Shown here: positions 17,120 to 26,628 of the stretch, piece after piece
Layout: each line of letters opens with the position of its first letter
Position numbering within the stretch: position 1 is the first letter of the stretch
From: Clostridiales bacterium
GTDB taxonomy: Bacteria > Bacillota > Clostridia > Oscillospirales > Ruminococcaceae
Length of the DNA: 64,000 nucleotides
Direction of reading: 5' to 3'
Assembly (NCBI GenBank): GCA_003150405.1
Contig: QAMM01000003.1
Span: 62,001-126,000 of the forward strand
Translations under genes and position numbers: made by a program
The notes under the pieces: model-generated
Seen by the model: the letters and a program-made list of their open reading frames with translations, nothing else
Databases searched by the model: none
Told to the model about the DNA's origin: nothing

Positions 17120-17197
17120 ATTTAGCTTTAACTAACTAGATACCTGTAGCGGATTGCGTTGTCCGTCGCAGTGTACAAGCAAAGGCGGAAAACAAAA

Positions 17198-18940
17198 ATG
17201 ATGATCAACAAGCGGCTGATCGGAACGGTCAGCGAAAGTAAAAGGTACATAGCCGGGAACGTCATCTTGCAGTGGTGTTCCCTGGCGGCGAACATCGCCA
17301 TGATGTTCAGCATTACCAACCTGTTTGCCGGTCTTTATTACGGCAATACTGCGTCCCATACCCTGTGGACAACGGGGGCCGTAGTTGTTCTGACGCTCCT
17401 TATCCGGTTCCTGTGTACCACCGGGGCCAGCCGGATGAGCTACTTGTCTTCCAAAGCAGTAAAGAAAACCCTGCGGGAGAGAATCTATGAAAAGCTGCTG
17501 CGGCTGGGCGTTTCCTACAAGGAACAGGTCAAGACCAGTGAAGTGGTGCAAGTGGCAGTAGAAGGCGTGGACCAGCTGGAAACCTATTTCGGCGCTTACC
17601 TGCCGCAGTTTTTTTACGCCATGCTGGCCCCGCTGACCCTGTTTGTGGTGCTCTGCTTTGTGAATGTTCCGGCGGCCATTGTGCTGCTGGTCTGCGTACC
17701 CCTCATTCCCATAGCCATTGCCGCAGTACAGACCTGGGCGAAAAAGCTGCTCTCCAAATACTGGGGGCAGTACACGGCGCTGGGCGAAACCTTTTTAGAG
17801 AATTTGCAAGGCTTGACCACCCTGAAAATCTATCAGGCGGACGAATTCAAGAACAAAGAGATGAACGTGGAGGCCGAGAAGTTCCGCAAGATCACCATGA
17901 AGGTGCTGACCATGCAATTAAACTCCATCACCATCATGGATTTGATTGCCTACGGCGGGGCGGCCCTCGGGGTGATTATGGCGGTGACGCAGTATGCAGG
18001 GAACCACGTATCGTTAGCCGGCTGCTTGCTGATTATCCTGCTGGCGGCGGATTTTTTCCTCCCCATGCGGCAACTCGGTTCCTTTTTCCATATCGCCATG
18101 AACGGCATGGCGGCCAGCGACAAAATCTTCCGCCTGCTGGATCTGCCGGAGCACAAACTGGAGGTTTCCGAGAGCTTTCCGTTACAGCATGACATCGTAT
18201 GTTCCAATCTGCGGTTTTCCTATGAGCCAGACCGGGAGATTCTCCATGGTGTGGACTTGCAGTTCCCCCAGGGCAGCTTTACGGCTTTGGTCGGGGAAAG
18301 CGGCTGCGGAAAATCCACTGTCGCTTCCATTCTGATGGGAAGGAACAAGGGCTATGAAGGTTTGGATACGATTGGCGGCATTGACCTGAAGGAAATCAGC
18401 GAACATTCTTTGCTGCAAAATATTACCTACATCAGCCACCAGAGCTATCTGTTCAAAGGCACGGTGCGGGACAATCTGCGGATGGGAAGCCCTTCCGCTT
18501 CCAATGAAGAATTGTGGGCGGTGCTGGATCGGGTGAACTTAGCCGCGTTTTTGAAATCCGAACAGGGACTTAATACTCCGCTGCTGGAAAAGGCATCGAA
18601 TTTGTCCGGCGGGCAGTGCCAGCGCCTTGCGTTGGCAAGGGCGCTCTTACACGACAGCCCGGTATATATTTTCGATGAGGCCACCTCCAACATCGACGTG
18701 GAGAGCGAAAACGACATCATGGCCGAGATACATAAGCTGGCAAAACGCAAAACGGTGATTCTCATTTCCCACCGGCTGGCGAATGTGGTGCAGGCGGACA
18801 ACATCTATGTGCTGGAAAACGGCCGCGTTGCAGAAAGCGGCAGCCATGATGATTTACTCAAAAAACACGGCCTGTATGAACGGCTGTGGACAGCGCAGCA
18901 ATCCCTGGAGAACTACGGGAAGGAGGGCGGCGGAAAATGA
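17198..18940 (+). CDS. ABC half-transporter, YbtP/IrtA-like
   Basis: 580 residues: six-helix exporter-fold membrane domain and ATPase domain with Walker A GESGCGKST (about 367), signature LSGGQ (about 469), Walker B YIFDEATS and switch His in LISHRLAN. It pairs with the next gene. In operons with DtxR regulators and ECF-type components (yersiniabactin YbtPQ, mycobacterial IrtAB, and as I recall the streptococcal equibactin locus) such exporter-fold pairs import ferric siderophores. ATG 17198 was chosen because AAAGGCGG (17181-17188) is 9 nt upstream; upstream TTG 17159 has no site. A CydDC-like exporter is the alternative. Confidence 0.87.
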   Translation: MMINKRLIGTVSESKRYIAGNVILQWCSLAANIAMMFSITNLFAGLYYGNTASHTLWTTGAVVVLTLLIRFLCTTGASRMSYLSSKAVKKTLRERIYEKLLRLGVSYKEQVKTSEVVQVAVEGVDQLETYFGAYLPQFFYAMLAPLTLFVVLCFVNVPAAIVLLVCVPLIPIAIAAVQTWAKKLLSKYWGQYTALGETFLENLQGLTTLKIYQADEFKNKEMNVEAEKFRKITMKVLTMQLNSITIMDLIAYGGAALGVIMAVTQYAGNHVSLAGCLLIILLAADFFLPMRQLGSFFHIAMNGMAASDKIFRLLDLPEHKLEVSESFPLQHDIVCSNLRFSYEPDREILHGVDLQFPQGSFTALVGESGCGKSTVASILMGRNKGYEGLDTIGGIDLKEISEHSLLQNITYISHQSYLFKGTVRDNLRMGSPSASNEELWAVLDRVNLAAFLKSEQGLNTPLLEKASNLSGGQCQRLALARALLHDSPVYIFDEATSNIDVESENDIMAEIHKLAKRKTVILISHRLANVVQADNIYVLENGRVAESGSHDDLLKKHGLYERLWTAQQSLENYGKEGGGK

Positions 18941-20595
18941 AAAAACGAAGCGGATTTCAGGTCATGGCCCGGCTGATCGGGTTGGTGAAGCCTTTGGCCG
19001 GATATATGTTTCTTGCGATATTTATGGGTCTTGTGGGCCACCTGTGCGCCGCCTTTATCACGATCTTTGGCGGATATGCGGTACTTGCCGCACTGGGATT
19101 TGATATTTCCTTTACCCTCACCGCTCTGTTCGTCTGTGTGGTAGTCTTTGCCGTCGTGCGGGGCATCCTGCGGTATGCGGAACAGGCATGCAACCATTTT
19201 ATCGCCTTTAAGCTGCTGGCGCTTCTGCGGGACAAGGTATTCCGGGCGCTGCGGCGGCTCTGCCCGGCCAAATTGGAGGGAAGGGACAAGGGCGATTTGA
19301 TCTCGGTCATCACCTCTGACATCGAGCTGTTGGAGGTGTTCTATGCCCACACCATCTCCCCGGCGGCAATTGCTTTTCTGTTTACTATCGTTATGTGCCT
19401 GTTTATCGGCTCCTTTCACTGGCTACTGGGTCTCATTGCGCTGACGGCATATTTGATAGTGGGAATTGTTATTCCAATGGTGACCTCCAAGCTCAGCGGG
19501 GACGACGGAATGAAATTCCGCACGAAATCGGGGGATTTGTCCGGCTTTGTGCTGGACAGTCTGCGCGGCCTTTCTGAAACCCTGCAATACGGACAGGGCA
19601 AGAAGCGATTGGCACAGATGAATGAGAAAACCGATGAACTGGCGAAGGATGAAGAACGGATGAAGCGCACTGCTGGACGAAATTCGGCGGTGACGAATAC
19701 CGTGGTACTGGCCTTTGACCTTGTGATGCTGTTTGCTTCCGCCCTGCTGTATCTGAACGGTGCGGTGGGATTTGAAGGGGTGCTCATTCCCACCATTGCT
19801 CTGTTTTCTTCTTTTGGCCCGGCCATTGCCTTGGCGGCGCTGGGCAGCACCTTACAGAACACCTTTGCTGCGGGTAACCGGGTGCTGAATATTCTGGATG
19901 AAACGCCGGCAGTGGAGGAAGTTACTGGAAGACCTGCTGTTTCCTTTTCAGGAGCCTCAGTAGAACACGTCACCTTTGCCTATGAAAGTGAAACCATTTT
20001 GTCCGATGTATCGGTGCAAATCCCGCAGCACAGCGTGGTCGGCATTGTGGGGCGCAGCGGCAGTGGCAAATCCACCTTGCTCAAGTTGCTGATGCGGTTC
20101 TGGAATGTGCGGCAGGGCAAGGTAAAAGTCTCGGACACGCCCATTGACCAAATCAACACCGCCAACCTGCGGGAGATGGAGAGCTTCGTCACCCAGGAAA
20201 CCCACCTCTTCCATGACAGCATCAAAAACAACCTGCGGATTGCAAAGCTCACAGCAACGGACGAAGAAATCGAAGCGGCCTGCAAAAAGGCGTCAGTGCA
20301 TGATTTCATTATGACGCTGCCGCAGGGCTACGATACCCCGGTAGGCGAATTAGGCGACACTCTATCCGGCGGGGAACGGCAAAGGCTGGGACTGGCAAGG
20401 GCCTTCCTGCATGACGCCCCCTTTCTGCTGCTGGATGAACCGACCAGCAATCTGGACAGTCTGAACGAAGCGGTCATCCTAAAATCCCTCCATGAAGAAC
20501 GGGAGGGGAAAACGGTGGTGCTGGTTTCCCACCGCCAGTCCACCATGCGGATTGCCGATACCGTTTATTCAGTGGAGTATGGGAGGATGAGCTGA
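18937..20595 (+). CDS. ABC half-transporter, YbtQ/IrtB-like
   Basis: 552 residues, partner of the previous gene. Membrane domain about 1-320; Walker A GRSGSGKST (about 372), signature LSGGE (about 476), Walker B FLLLDEPTSNLD, switch His in VLVSHRQST. The ATG overlaps the previous TGA (ATGA), with AAGGAGGG 10 nt upstream, so both subunits are translationally coupled. Both subunits have intact catalytic Glu and His, unlike the degenerate pair at 12-15.7 kb. Its role in siderophore import is inferred from operon context. Confidence 0.87.
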   Translation: MKKRSGFQVMARLIGLVKPLAGYMFLAIFMGLVGHLCAAFITIFGGYAVLAALGFDISFTLTALFVCVVVFAVVRGILRYAEQACNHFIAFKLLALLRDKVFRALRRLCPAKLEGRDKGDLISVITSDIELLEVFYAHTISPAAIAFLFTIVMCLFIGSFHWLLGLIALTAYLIVGIVIPMVTSKLSGDDGMKFRTKSGDLSGFVLDSLRGLSETLQYGQGKKRLAQMNEKTDELAKDEERMKRTAGRNSAVTNTVVLAFDLVMLFASALLYLNGAVGFEGVLIPTIALFSSFGPAIALAALGSTLQNTFAAGNRVLNILDETPAVEEVTGRPAVSFSGASVEHVTFAYESETILSDVSVQIPQHSVVGIVGRSGSGKSTLLKLLMRFWNVRQGKVKVSDTPIDQINTANLREMESFVTQETHLFHDSIKNNLRIAKLTATDEEIEAACKKASVHDFIMTLPQGYDTPVGELGDTLSGGERQRLGLARAFLHDAPFLLLDEPTSNLDSLNEAVILKSLHEEREGKTVVLVSHRQSTMRIADTVYSVEYGRMS

Positions 20596-20936
20596 TGAAG
20601 ACGGTTGAGGATAAACGGGCATGGGAAAAGCTCCTGGTATCGCAGATGATTGCGCTTTATTGCCGCAAAAAGCACCATGCCAAAGGCGGTCTGTGTCCTT
20701 TATGCAAAGAATTGGATGAATATGCCAAACTGCGGAGCGATAAATGTCCCTTTATGGAGACCAAAACTTTTTGCTCCAACTGTAGAGTGCACTGCTATAA
20801 ACCGGAGATGCGGGAGAAAATCCGCGAAGTGATGTGTTTTTCAGGCCCTAGGATGATTTTGTATCATCCCATTACAGCCCTGCAGCACGTTATTGAGAGC
20901 AAAAGGGAGAAAAGACGATTGGAGAATGAGAAATGA
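20595..20936 (+). CDS. YgbA-type nitrous-oxide-stimulated promoter family protein
   Basis: 113 residues, small, soluble and basic. The Cys pattern CPLCKELDEYA...KCPFMETKTFCSNCRVHCYKPEMRE and the tail HPITALQHVIESKREKR match the YgbA family (Pfam 'nitrous oxide-stimulated promoter'), a Cys-rich protein of unknown biochemistry that is NO-responsive in enterobacteria. The Cys cluster could bind iron, zinc or an Fe-S centre. The start overlaps the preceding stop (TGATG) and its own stop overlaps the next ATG. Its place inside an iron-transport operon suggests a role after uptake, such as iron or siderophore handling (inference). Confidence 0.85.
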   Translation: MKTVEDKRAWEKLLVSQMIALYCRKKHHAKGGLCPLCKELDEYAKLRSDKCPFMETKTFCSNCRVHCYKPEMREKIREVMCFSGPRMILYHPITALQHVIESKREKRRLENEK

Positions 20937-21496
20937 AAGAGAAAATATTTGAACCCTTTAAAGTGAAGGACATTGTTTTTCTAGCCATTATTTCAGCGGT
21001 GACACTTTGCACCTGTGCGGTCATGCCTTTGGTAGCCAGCCTCCAGACTGTTGTTTTTGGAATCGCGCAGGTAGTGACAGGGCTCCAAATATCCATTTTC
21101 TTCGCAATTGGGTTGATGAAGGTCAAAAAACCGGGGGCGCTCTTTATTATGGCTTTGCTGACCGGTTTATTCCAGCTTCTGATGGCCCCGCCGATGTTCT
21201 TCTCGAACCTTGTGGTCGGACTGCTCTTAGAAATCCTTGTCCTTCTCGTGTTTCGCGGTTATAAAAAAGACCGTGCGGTATTCCTTGCTGTACTGCTTTA
21301 CAATCCGCTTTCGCTGCCGTTCAACTATCTTTACAATCTCTTGTTTGGCAGGGAAGCGATGGCGGCTGTCGCTACAAAAGCGCCCTGGATCACAGTGGGC
21401 ATGTCGCTTGCGGTAGTTGCGATCTCCGCTCTGGGCGCCTGGATCGGTATCAAGATTTCAAAAGAACTGAAGAAGTCGGGAGCAATGAAGAAGTGA
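20933..21496 (+). CDS. ECF transporter S component, MptD/Trep_Strep type
   Basis: 187 residues with about five or six membrane helices. The N-terminal FKVKDIVFLAIISAVTLCTCAVMPLV and the cytoplasmic KKSGAMKK tail fit the Trep_Strep/MptD family of putative ECF substrate-binding subunits. It would define substrate specificity for the T and A subunits encoded directly downstream. Substrate is unknown; linkage to a DtxR regulator and a YbtPQ-like pair points to a siderophore, its breakdown product, heme or a metal. ATGA overlap with the upstream gene, GTGA overlap with the downstream one. Confidence 0.85.
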   Translation: MKEKIFEPFKVKDIVFLAIISAVTLCTCAVMPLVASLQTVVFGIAQVVTGLQISIFFAIGLMKVKKPGALFIMALLTGLFQLLMAPPMFFSNLVVGLLLEILVLLVFRGYKKDRAVFLAVLLYNPLSLPFNYLYNLLFGREAMAAVATKAPWITVGMSLAVVAISALGAWIGIKISKELKKSGAMKK

Positions 21497-22170
21497 GCGA
21501 AAAATTGCTGGTAAAGCGTCCGATCTATCCTTTGATCGGATTGTTGGCCTCTGTTTTGATCATCATATTTGGCATTATAACGGCCAAGGACATAGAATGC
21601 GTCTGGTTTCTCGGCGCTATGTGGCTTTTACTGCTGTTTTTTGGATATTGGCGCGCCTGTCTGGCAGTGATACCCGTTGCAGTGCTTGCGAGCGCGGTGC
21701 TTGCAGGAATTACGTATTTGATTTCCAGGGACATCCAATCGACTTACGCGGCGGTCAACCGGATTCTTGCTGTTTGTATTGCAGTGGTTCCCGGTTTGGC
21801 TTTGTCTCCGATTTACCTGGTGCGGAATTTTTCAACGCTGAGGCTGCCCCGTATGCTGACGCTGGGGATGATGATCACCTTGACCTTTTTTCCTTTGCTT
21901 GGGGGTGAGGTGAAACAGGTCCGCGAAGCGATGAAGACCCGCGGGGCTGGCAGCTTTTTCAGCCCGCAGATTTTCTACAGGGCCTTTCTGATCCCTCTTG
22001 TCATCCGCCTTGTCAATATTTCTGATACACTGGCCCTGTCTGTAGAAACGAGAGGATTTACCAAGGATGCGGATGCGTGCTCCGTCTATAAGACGGTCAC
22101 GCTGCGCGCCACGGATATCGTATTTTTGCTGGCTGTTTTGGCGGGCTGTGTGTTGGTGGTGGTACTATGA
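21493..22170 (+). CDS. ECF transporter T component (EcfT)
   Basis: 225 residues. Four or five N-terminal helices are followed by the two coupling-helix signatures of EcfT: REAMKTRGAG (about 145-154) and SVETRGF (about 187-193), the XRG motifs that bind the ATPase groove. It starts with GTG overlapping the previous TGA (GTGA) and its own TGA overlaps the next ATG. It links the S component to the double ATPase. Confidence 0.9.
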   Translation: MSEKLLVKRPIYPLIGLLASVLIIIFGIITAKDIECVWFLGAMWLLLLFFGYWRACLAVIPVAVLASAVLAGITYLISRDIQSTYAAVNRILAVCIAVVPGLALSPIYLVRNFSTLRLPRMLTLGMMITLTFFPLLGGEVKQVREAMKTRGAGSFFSPQIFYRAFLIPLVIRLVNISDTLALSVETRGFTKDADACSVYKTVTLRATDIVFLLAVLAGCVLVVVL

Positions 22171-23585
22171 AAGCAATCGAACTAAAAAACGTATCTTTTG
22201 CCTATGAGGGATATGAGGAAAAGGTGTTGAACGATGTCAGCCTTTCTGTGAAATATGGGGAAGTAGCCCTTCTTTCCGGTTTTTCAGGTGAAGGAAAAAG
22301 CACGGTTTTGTCGCTGATTGCCGGCATCATTCCCAATATAATACCGGGGGAGATCACGGGAGAAGTGATGGTCGGCGAAACAGATATTACAAGCCGAAAA
22401 ATAGGTGAAATCTGCCGTAAAGTCGGGGTTGTGCTGCAAAATGCAGAGGCACAGATCATCCAGCAAATCGTGGAGGATGAAATTGCGTTTGGCTGCGAAA
22501 ATTTTGCTTTCCCGCATGAAAAGATCACGAGCAGCATAGAGCGTGCCTGTTATTTAATGAAGCTCGATCCGAGCTGGAAAACGAGAACCCTGTCCGGCGG
22601 TCAGAAACAGCGACTGATTACTGCGGCCACCTTGGCTACTGAGCAAAAAATCCTGATTTTGGATGAACCGCTTGCCAATTTGGACAAGTATGGAGCGGAA
22701 CTTTTGATGGATACCCTGCGGAGGCTTGCAAAGGGTGGATATGCAGTTTTAGTGGTGGAGCATCGTCTGGATATGGTGCTTCCTTATGTAGACACGGTTT
22801 GGAGCATCCGCGAAGGGAGAATATCCAAAATAGAGAATAAAAAGGAACACCTTGCTGCCCAAGCCGAATTGATAAAGGATAAATGCTCTCATGAAATAGC
22901 TGATGAAACAGCGTTTCAGCTGGAACATGTCCAGTTTTCTGTCAAAGGCCGGGAAATCCTGAAAGATGTTACCTTTCAGATCAAGAAAGGCGAACGGGTG
23001 CTGCTTCTTGGAGAAAATGGGTGCGGAAAGACGACCCTTCTTCGTTTGCTTGCAAGACTTTACCAGCCGACACAAGGCCGGATTTCACAGAAATTTGACC
23101 CCGCGCTTGGACAAAAGGCAAAAGGAAACTCTGCTTGGTTCAAAAAGGTTGGTGTAGTTTATCAAAATCCCAATTATCAGCTGTTTATGCCAACAGTAGA
23201 GCAGGAGGTTGCTTTTGGAGCGGAATCGAAAGAATATGCAGAAGAGATTATGCGGCTGTTTCGGATCAAACAGCTTGCTCAGCGCCATCCGCATTCGCTT
23301 TCAGAGGGGCAGAAAAGGCGGGTTTCTATCGCCGCAGTAGTGGCATCTAATCCAGAGGTTTTGCTGCTGGACGAACCGACGGTTGGGCAGGATTATGCGG
23401 GATTGAGTGAAATGGTGGAGATTTTGAACCGGCTGCATGAGCGCAGCGGCAGCACTATTGTCACGATTACTCATGATATGCGCTGTGCGGAAGCACTCTG
23501 CGACCACGCAGTGAGAATCGCAGACGGCGTGGTTGCAGAGGAAGGCGGAAAGGAATTGGCCCGTCGTTTCTTTTATGGAGAATAG
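22167..23585 (+). CDS. ECF-type double ABC ATPase (fused A/A')
   Basis: 472 residues containing two ATPase domains in one chain. Domain 1: Walker A GFSGEGKST (about 38-46), signature LSGGQ (about 142), Walker B ILILDEPLANLD. Domain 2: Walker A GENGCGKTT (about 283), degenerate signature LSEGQ (about 378), Walker B LLLDEPTVGQD. This fused form replaces separate EcfA/EcfA' and marks a dedicated ECF transporter with its own S component next door. It is the last gene of the operon; an imperfect terminator follows. Confidence 0.93.
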   Translation: MKAIELKNVSFAYEGYEEKVLNDVSLSVKYGEVALLSGFSGEGKSTVLSLIAGIIPNIIPGEITGEVMVGETDITSRKIGEICRKVGVVLQNAEAQIIQQIVEDEIAFGCENFAFPHEKITSSIERACYLMKLDPSWKTRTLSGGQKQRLITAATLATEQKILILDEPLANLDKYGAELLMDTLRRLAKGGYAVLVVEHRLDMVLPYVDTVWSIREGRISKIENKKEHLAAQAELIKDKCSHEIADETAFQLEHVQFSVKGREILKDVTFQIKKGERVLLLGENGCGKTTLLRLLARLYQPTQGRISQKFDPALGQKAKGNSAWFKKVGVVYQNPNYQLFMPTVEQEVAFGAESKEYAEEIMRLFRIKQLAQRHPHSLSEGQKRRVSIAAVVASNPEVLLLDEPTVGQDYAGLSEMVEILNRLHERSGSTIVTITHDMRCAEALCDHAVRIADGVVAEEGGKELARRFFYGE

Positions 23586-23601
23586 TAATATAAAAATCAG
23601 A

Positions 23602-23645
23602 AATCCCACGCTACTGGAAAGATAACCGGTATCATGGGGTTTTGT
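23602..23645 (+). terminator. Imperfect terminator after ECF operon
   Basis: The arms 23602-23617 and 23626-23641 pair over 16 positions with two mismatches and two G-U pairs, then TTTTGTGT. It ends the iron-transport operon. Confidence 0.6.
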
Positions 23646-24157
23646 GTATATTGGAAAGTTCTTCAGCTTCGGCACACATAAACAAGTTCATTCTATCATA
23701 AAAGACCAGGAAAAATTGAACATGCAGTCATTGTTTCCCACGCAATAAGCTGGTGGATTTTCTGCAAACATCGGATGCAGGCTGCCTACAAATGTCCCGG
23801 TGGATACCGGGAAGAATATCTTGGAGACGGTAAAGCGGAAAACTGTGCGAGAAAATTGGTGCGCTGGATTACATGTTCGCCTCGGTTTGTATCGATTCAG
23901 CTACCAATCCGGAGAGTGGGAAACGCAGCGGCGGCCTGCTGTGCTATACAGAAACATAAGCGCTTTGGCCCTATGCTGCATGGATATAGAGCGTTGAACT
24001 GTTTAAGAAACTGCTGGAGAAGTGAACTACCCAGATACGGCTATATTTGCTGAAATTGGTACAGGTGTTTTTAACGCTCTAAGGATGACGGAATTTCAGG
24101 GTATTTTTATATGAAGATACCTTTTTGTTTTGTCGGCAGAATGATTGATAAAAACGA
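23646..24157. other. Intergenic region, possibly decayed sequence
   Basis: No gene with a ribosome site and family-like composition is seen. Short overlapping frames at 23775-24053 and 23800-23997 are Cys/Arg-rich and look accidental or decayed. A weak hairpin (GGTAT/ATACC, 24100-24121) with a following T run sits near the end. The stretch separates the iron island from the oppositely transcribed glycolytic genes and may be the right scar of the island. Confidence 0.4.
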
Positions 24158-24189
24158 AAAACAGCTTTCCATATATGGAAGGCTGTTTT
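24158..24189. terminator. Bidirectional palindromic terminator
   Basis: AAAACAGCTTTCCATA and TATGGAAGGCTGTTTT form a 16-bp stem with one G-T pair and A/T tails on both sides. It lies between convergent operons and can serve both strands. Confidence 0.75.
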
Positions 24190-24195
24190 GAATGA

Positions 24196-24227
24196 TCAAA
24201 AACTGGGCAGCTAAGTAGCCACCCAGT
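24196..24227 (-). terminator. Terminator of pgk-tpiA-gpmI
   Basis: On the minus strand ACTGGG pairs with CCCAGT, with an inner GGCTA/TAGCT stem, followed directly by TTTTTG. It lies 18 nt after the gpmI stop. Confidence 0.85.
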
Positions 24228-24244
24228 CAATGAAAGCGATTTGT

Positions 24245-25762
24245 TTATTTGAGTAAGGATTCGCCGTCCATCTCAGCCGGTTTTGGCAGGCCCATGATGT
24301 CGAGCAGGGTGGGGGTCAAATCAGCGAGCTTGCCGCCTTCCCGCAGTCCTTTGCCGTCCAGCCCAACACCGATGAGCGGTACCGGGTTGGTAGTATGTGC
24401 CGTAAACGGAGAACCGTCCGGTTCATACATCTGGTCGGCGTTGCCATGGTCAGCTGTGATGAGAGCTGCGCCGCCTTTTGCACGGATGGCGTCGATCATA
24501 CGGCCAACACAGGTATCCACTGCTTCAACAGCGGCGACAGCGGCTTCAAAGACGCCGGTATGGCCAACCATATCACAGTTCGCATAGTTGAGAATGATCA
24601 CGTCATATTTCTCAGACTCAATACGCTTAACAACTTCGTCGCAGACTTCATAAGCGCTCATCTCCGGCTTAAGGTCGTAGGTTGCAACTTTTGGAGAAGG
24701 AATCAATGCACGGTCTTCACCTTCAAACGGAGCCTCAACGCCGCCGTTAAAGAAAAAGGTGACATGCGCGTATTTTTCAGTTTCGGCAATGCGAAGCTGA
24801 GTCAAGCCCTTTTTGCTGATGTATTCGCCAAAGGTGTTGGTTAGCTTTTGCGGCTTAAAGGCAACCTCAACGTTTGGCATGGTCACATCGTACTGGGTCA
24901 TGCAGACAAAGCAGAGTGGGAAAAATCCATTTCTGCGTTCAAATCCCTTGAAATCCGGATCTACAAAAGTGCGGGTGATTTCACGTGCACGGTCGGGACG
25001 GAAGTTAAAGAAGATGATACTGTCGTTTGCTTTTACAGTGGCGCCTTCAGTGCAAACGGTTGGAATAACAAATTCGTCGGTAACATCAGCTGCGTAGGAC
25101 TTTTCCATGGCATCCACAGGGCAGAAATTCTGGTTGCCTTCACCGCAGGTCATTGCCGCATAGGCTTTTTCTACGCGCTCCCAACGATTGTCACGATCCA
25201 TTGCGTAGTAGCGGCCAATGATGGTTGCTATTTTGCCGACGCCGACTTCCTTGAGCTTTTCCTGAAGCTCTGCGATGAAGTCCTTGCCGGAGGTCGGGGG
25301 AACGTCACGTCCATCCATAAAGCAGTGGACATACACTTCGGTAAGGCCAGCCTTTTTTGCCAGCTCCAGCAACGCAAATAGGTGGCTGTTATGGCTGTGC
25401 ACACCACCGTCAGACATTAAGCCCATGAGGTGGAGTGCGGAACCATTTTTCTTACAGTTTTCCACCGCTTTGGCAAATGCCTCATTGGTGAAAAAATCCC
25501 CGTCTTTGATGGACTTGGTAATCCGGGTCAATTCCTGGTAGACAATGCGTCCTGCGCCGATGTTGGTGTGTCCCACCTCCGAGTTGCCCATCTGTCCGTC
25601 TGGGAGGCCAACGTCCATACCGGAAGCGCCAATCAAGGTGTGTGGGCAGGTTTCAAACAGCTTATCAATATTCGGAGTTTTGGCCGCCGTAATGGCATTG
25701 CCGTAATCGGAGGGGTTGTAGCCAAACCCATCCAGAATAATCAGTGCAACAGGTTTTTTCAT
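24245..25762 (-). CDS. gpmI: 2,3-bisphosphoglycerate-independent phosphoglycerate mutase
   Basis: Interconverts 3- and 2-phosphoglycerate through a phosphoserine intermediate with two Mn ions. 505 residues, standard length, cytoplasmic. The N-terminal LIILDGFG metal site, catalytic Ser in [10 protein letters not shown] (about 62), [11 protein letters not shown], and [11 protein letters not shown] with metal ligands near the C terminus are all present. AAGAGGT lies upstream of the ATG. It is last in pgk-tpiA-gpmI, with tpiA 21 nt upstream. Confidence 0.97.
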   Translation of the reverse strand: MKKPVALIILDGFGYNPSDYGNAITAAKTPNIDKLFETCPHTLIGASGMDVGLPDGQMGNSEVGHTNIGAGRIVYQELTRITKSIKDGDFFTNEAFAKAVENCKKNGSALHLMGLMSDGGVHSHNSHLFALLELAKKAGLTEVYVHCFMDGRDVPPTSGKDFIAELQEKLKEVGVGKIATIIGRYYAMDRDNRWERVEKAYAAMTCGEGNQNFCPVDAMEKSYAADVTDEFVIPTVCTEGATVKANDSIIFFNFRPDRAREITRTFVDPDFKGFERRNGFFPLCFVCMTQYDVTMPNVEVAFKPQKLTNTFGEYISKKGLTQLRIAETEKYAHVTFFFNGGVEAPFEGEDRALIPSPKVATYDLKPEMSAYEVCDEVVKRIESEKYDVIILNYANCDMVGHTGVFEAAVAAVEAVDTCVGRMIDAIRAKGGAALITADHGNADQMYEPDGSPFTAHTTNPVPLIGVGLDGKGLREGGKLADLTPTLLDIMGLPKPAEMDGESLLK

Positions 25763-25783
25763 ATTAGTACCTCTTGGTTCAGG

Positions 25784-26551
25784 TTATTTGGAAGCAGCTT
25801 TCACAATAATGCTGAAGTCCTCTGCTTTGAGGGAAGCACCGCCGATCAGGCCGCCGTCAACATCTGGCTGGGCGAGGAGCTCATCTGCATTTTTGGCGTT
25901 CATGGAGCCACCGTATTGAACGGTGAGAGCGTCCGCCGCATCTTTGCCGTAGAGGGAAGCAACGGTCGCGCGGATAATGGCGTTGACTTCGTTTGCCTGC
26001 TCTGCGGTTGCAGTTTTGCCGGTACCGATGGCCCAAACCGGCTCGTAGGCGATGATGATGTTTTTAAGCATTTCTTTGGTAACGCCGTTCAGGGCAATTT
26101 TGGTCTGCATAGCGACTAGCTCGGCTGTGATGCCAAGCTCGCGATCCTCCAGCATTTCGCCAACGCAGAGGATCACCTTGAGCCCTGCATTCAGCGCCGC
26201 AAGGGTGCGCTTATTGACGGTGATGTCGGTCTCGCCAAAGTACTGGCGGCGTTCGCTGTGGCCGATGATAACGTATTCAACACCCATTTCGGTGAGCATA
26301 TCGGCCGAAATTTCACCGGTGAACGCGCCGGATTTCTCAAAGTGGCAGTTTTCTGCACCGACTTTGATGTTAGAACCTTTGGTCGCCTCCAGAGCGGTTT
26401 CAAGGTTGGTGTACGGCACACAAATGACAACGTCACATCCGGCGTCGGCAACCAGTGGTTTCATCTCCTCGATAAGCGTTTTTGCCTCTGCGCGGTTTTT
26501 GTTCATTTTCCAGTTTCCGGCGATAACCGCCTTGCGCAATGCTTTGTTCAT
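25784..26551 (-). CDS. tpiA: Triosephosphate isomerase
   Basis: Interconverts dihydroxyacetone phosphate and glyceraldehyde 3-phosphate. 255 residues, TIM barrel. Catalytic residues are visible: Lys in AGNWKMNKNR, His in YVIIGHSERR, Glu in IIAYEPVWAIGTGK, and the phosphate loop VQYGGSMNAKN. AGAGGA lies before the ATG. Middle gene of the pgk-tpiA-gpmI operon. Confidence 0.98.
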   Translation of the reverse strand: MNKALRKAVIAGNWKMNKNRAEAKTLIEEMKPLVADAGCDVVICVPYTNLETALEATKGSNIKVGAENCHFEKSGAFTGEISADMLTEMGVEYVIIGHSERRQYFGETDITVNKRTLAALNAGLKVILCVGEMLEDRELGITAELVAMQTKIALNGVTKEMLKNIIIAYEPVWAIGTGKTATAEQANEVNAIIRATVASLYGKDAADALTVQYGGSMNAKNADELLAQPDVDGGLIGGASLKAEDFSIIVKAASK

Positions 26552-26628
26552 TGTTTCATTCCTCTTTCTTTTCGCTTGAAAAGCCGCCGCCCGTTTCCGG
26601 ACGGCAGCTTTTCCTTCGTCATTGTTTT

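Noticed and set aside
23775..24053. 92-codon frame after the ECF operon
   Set aside because: Cys/Arg-rich, overlaps another frame equally unconvincing, no ribosome site or family resemblance.
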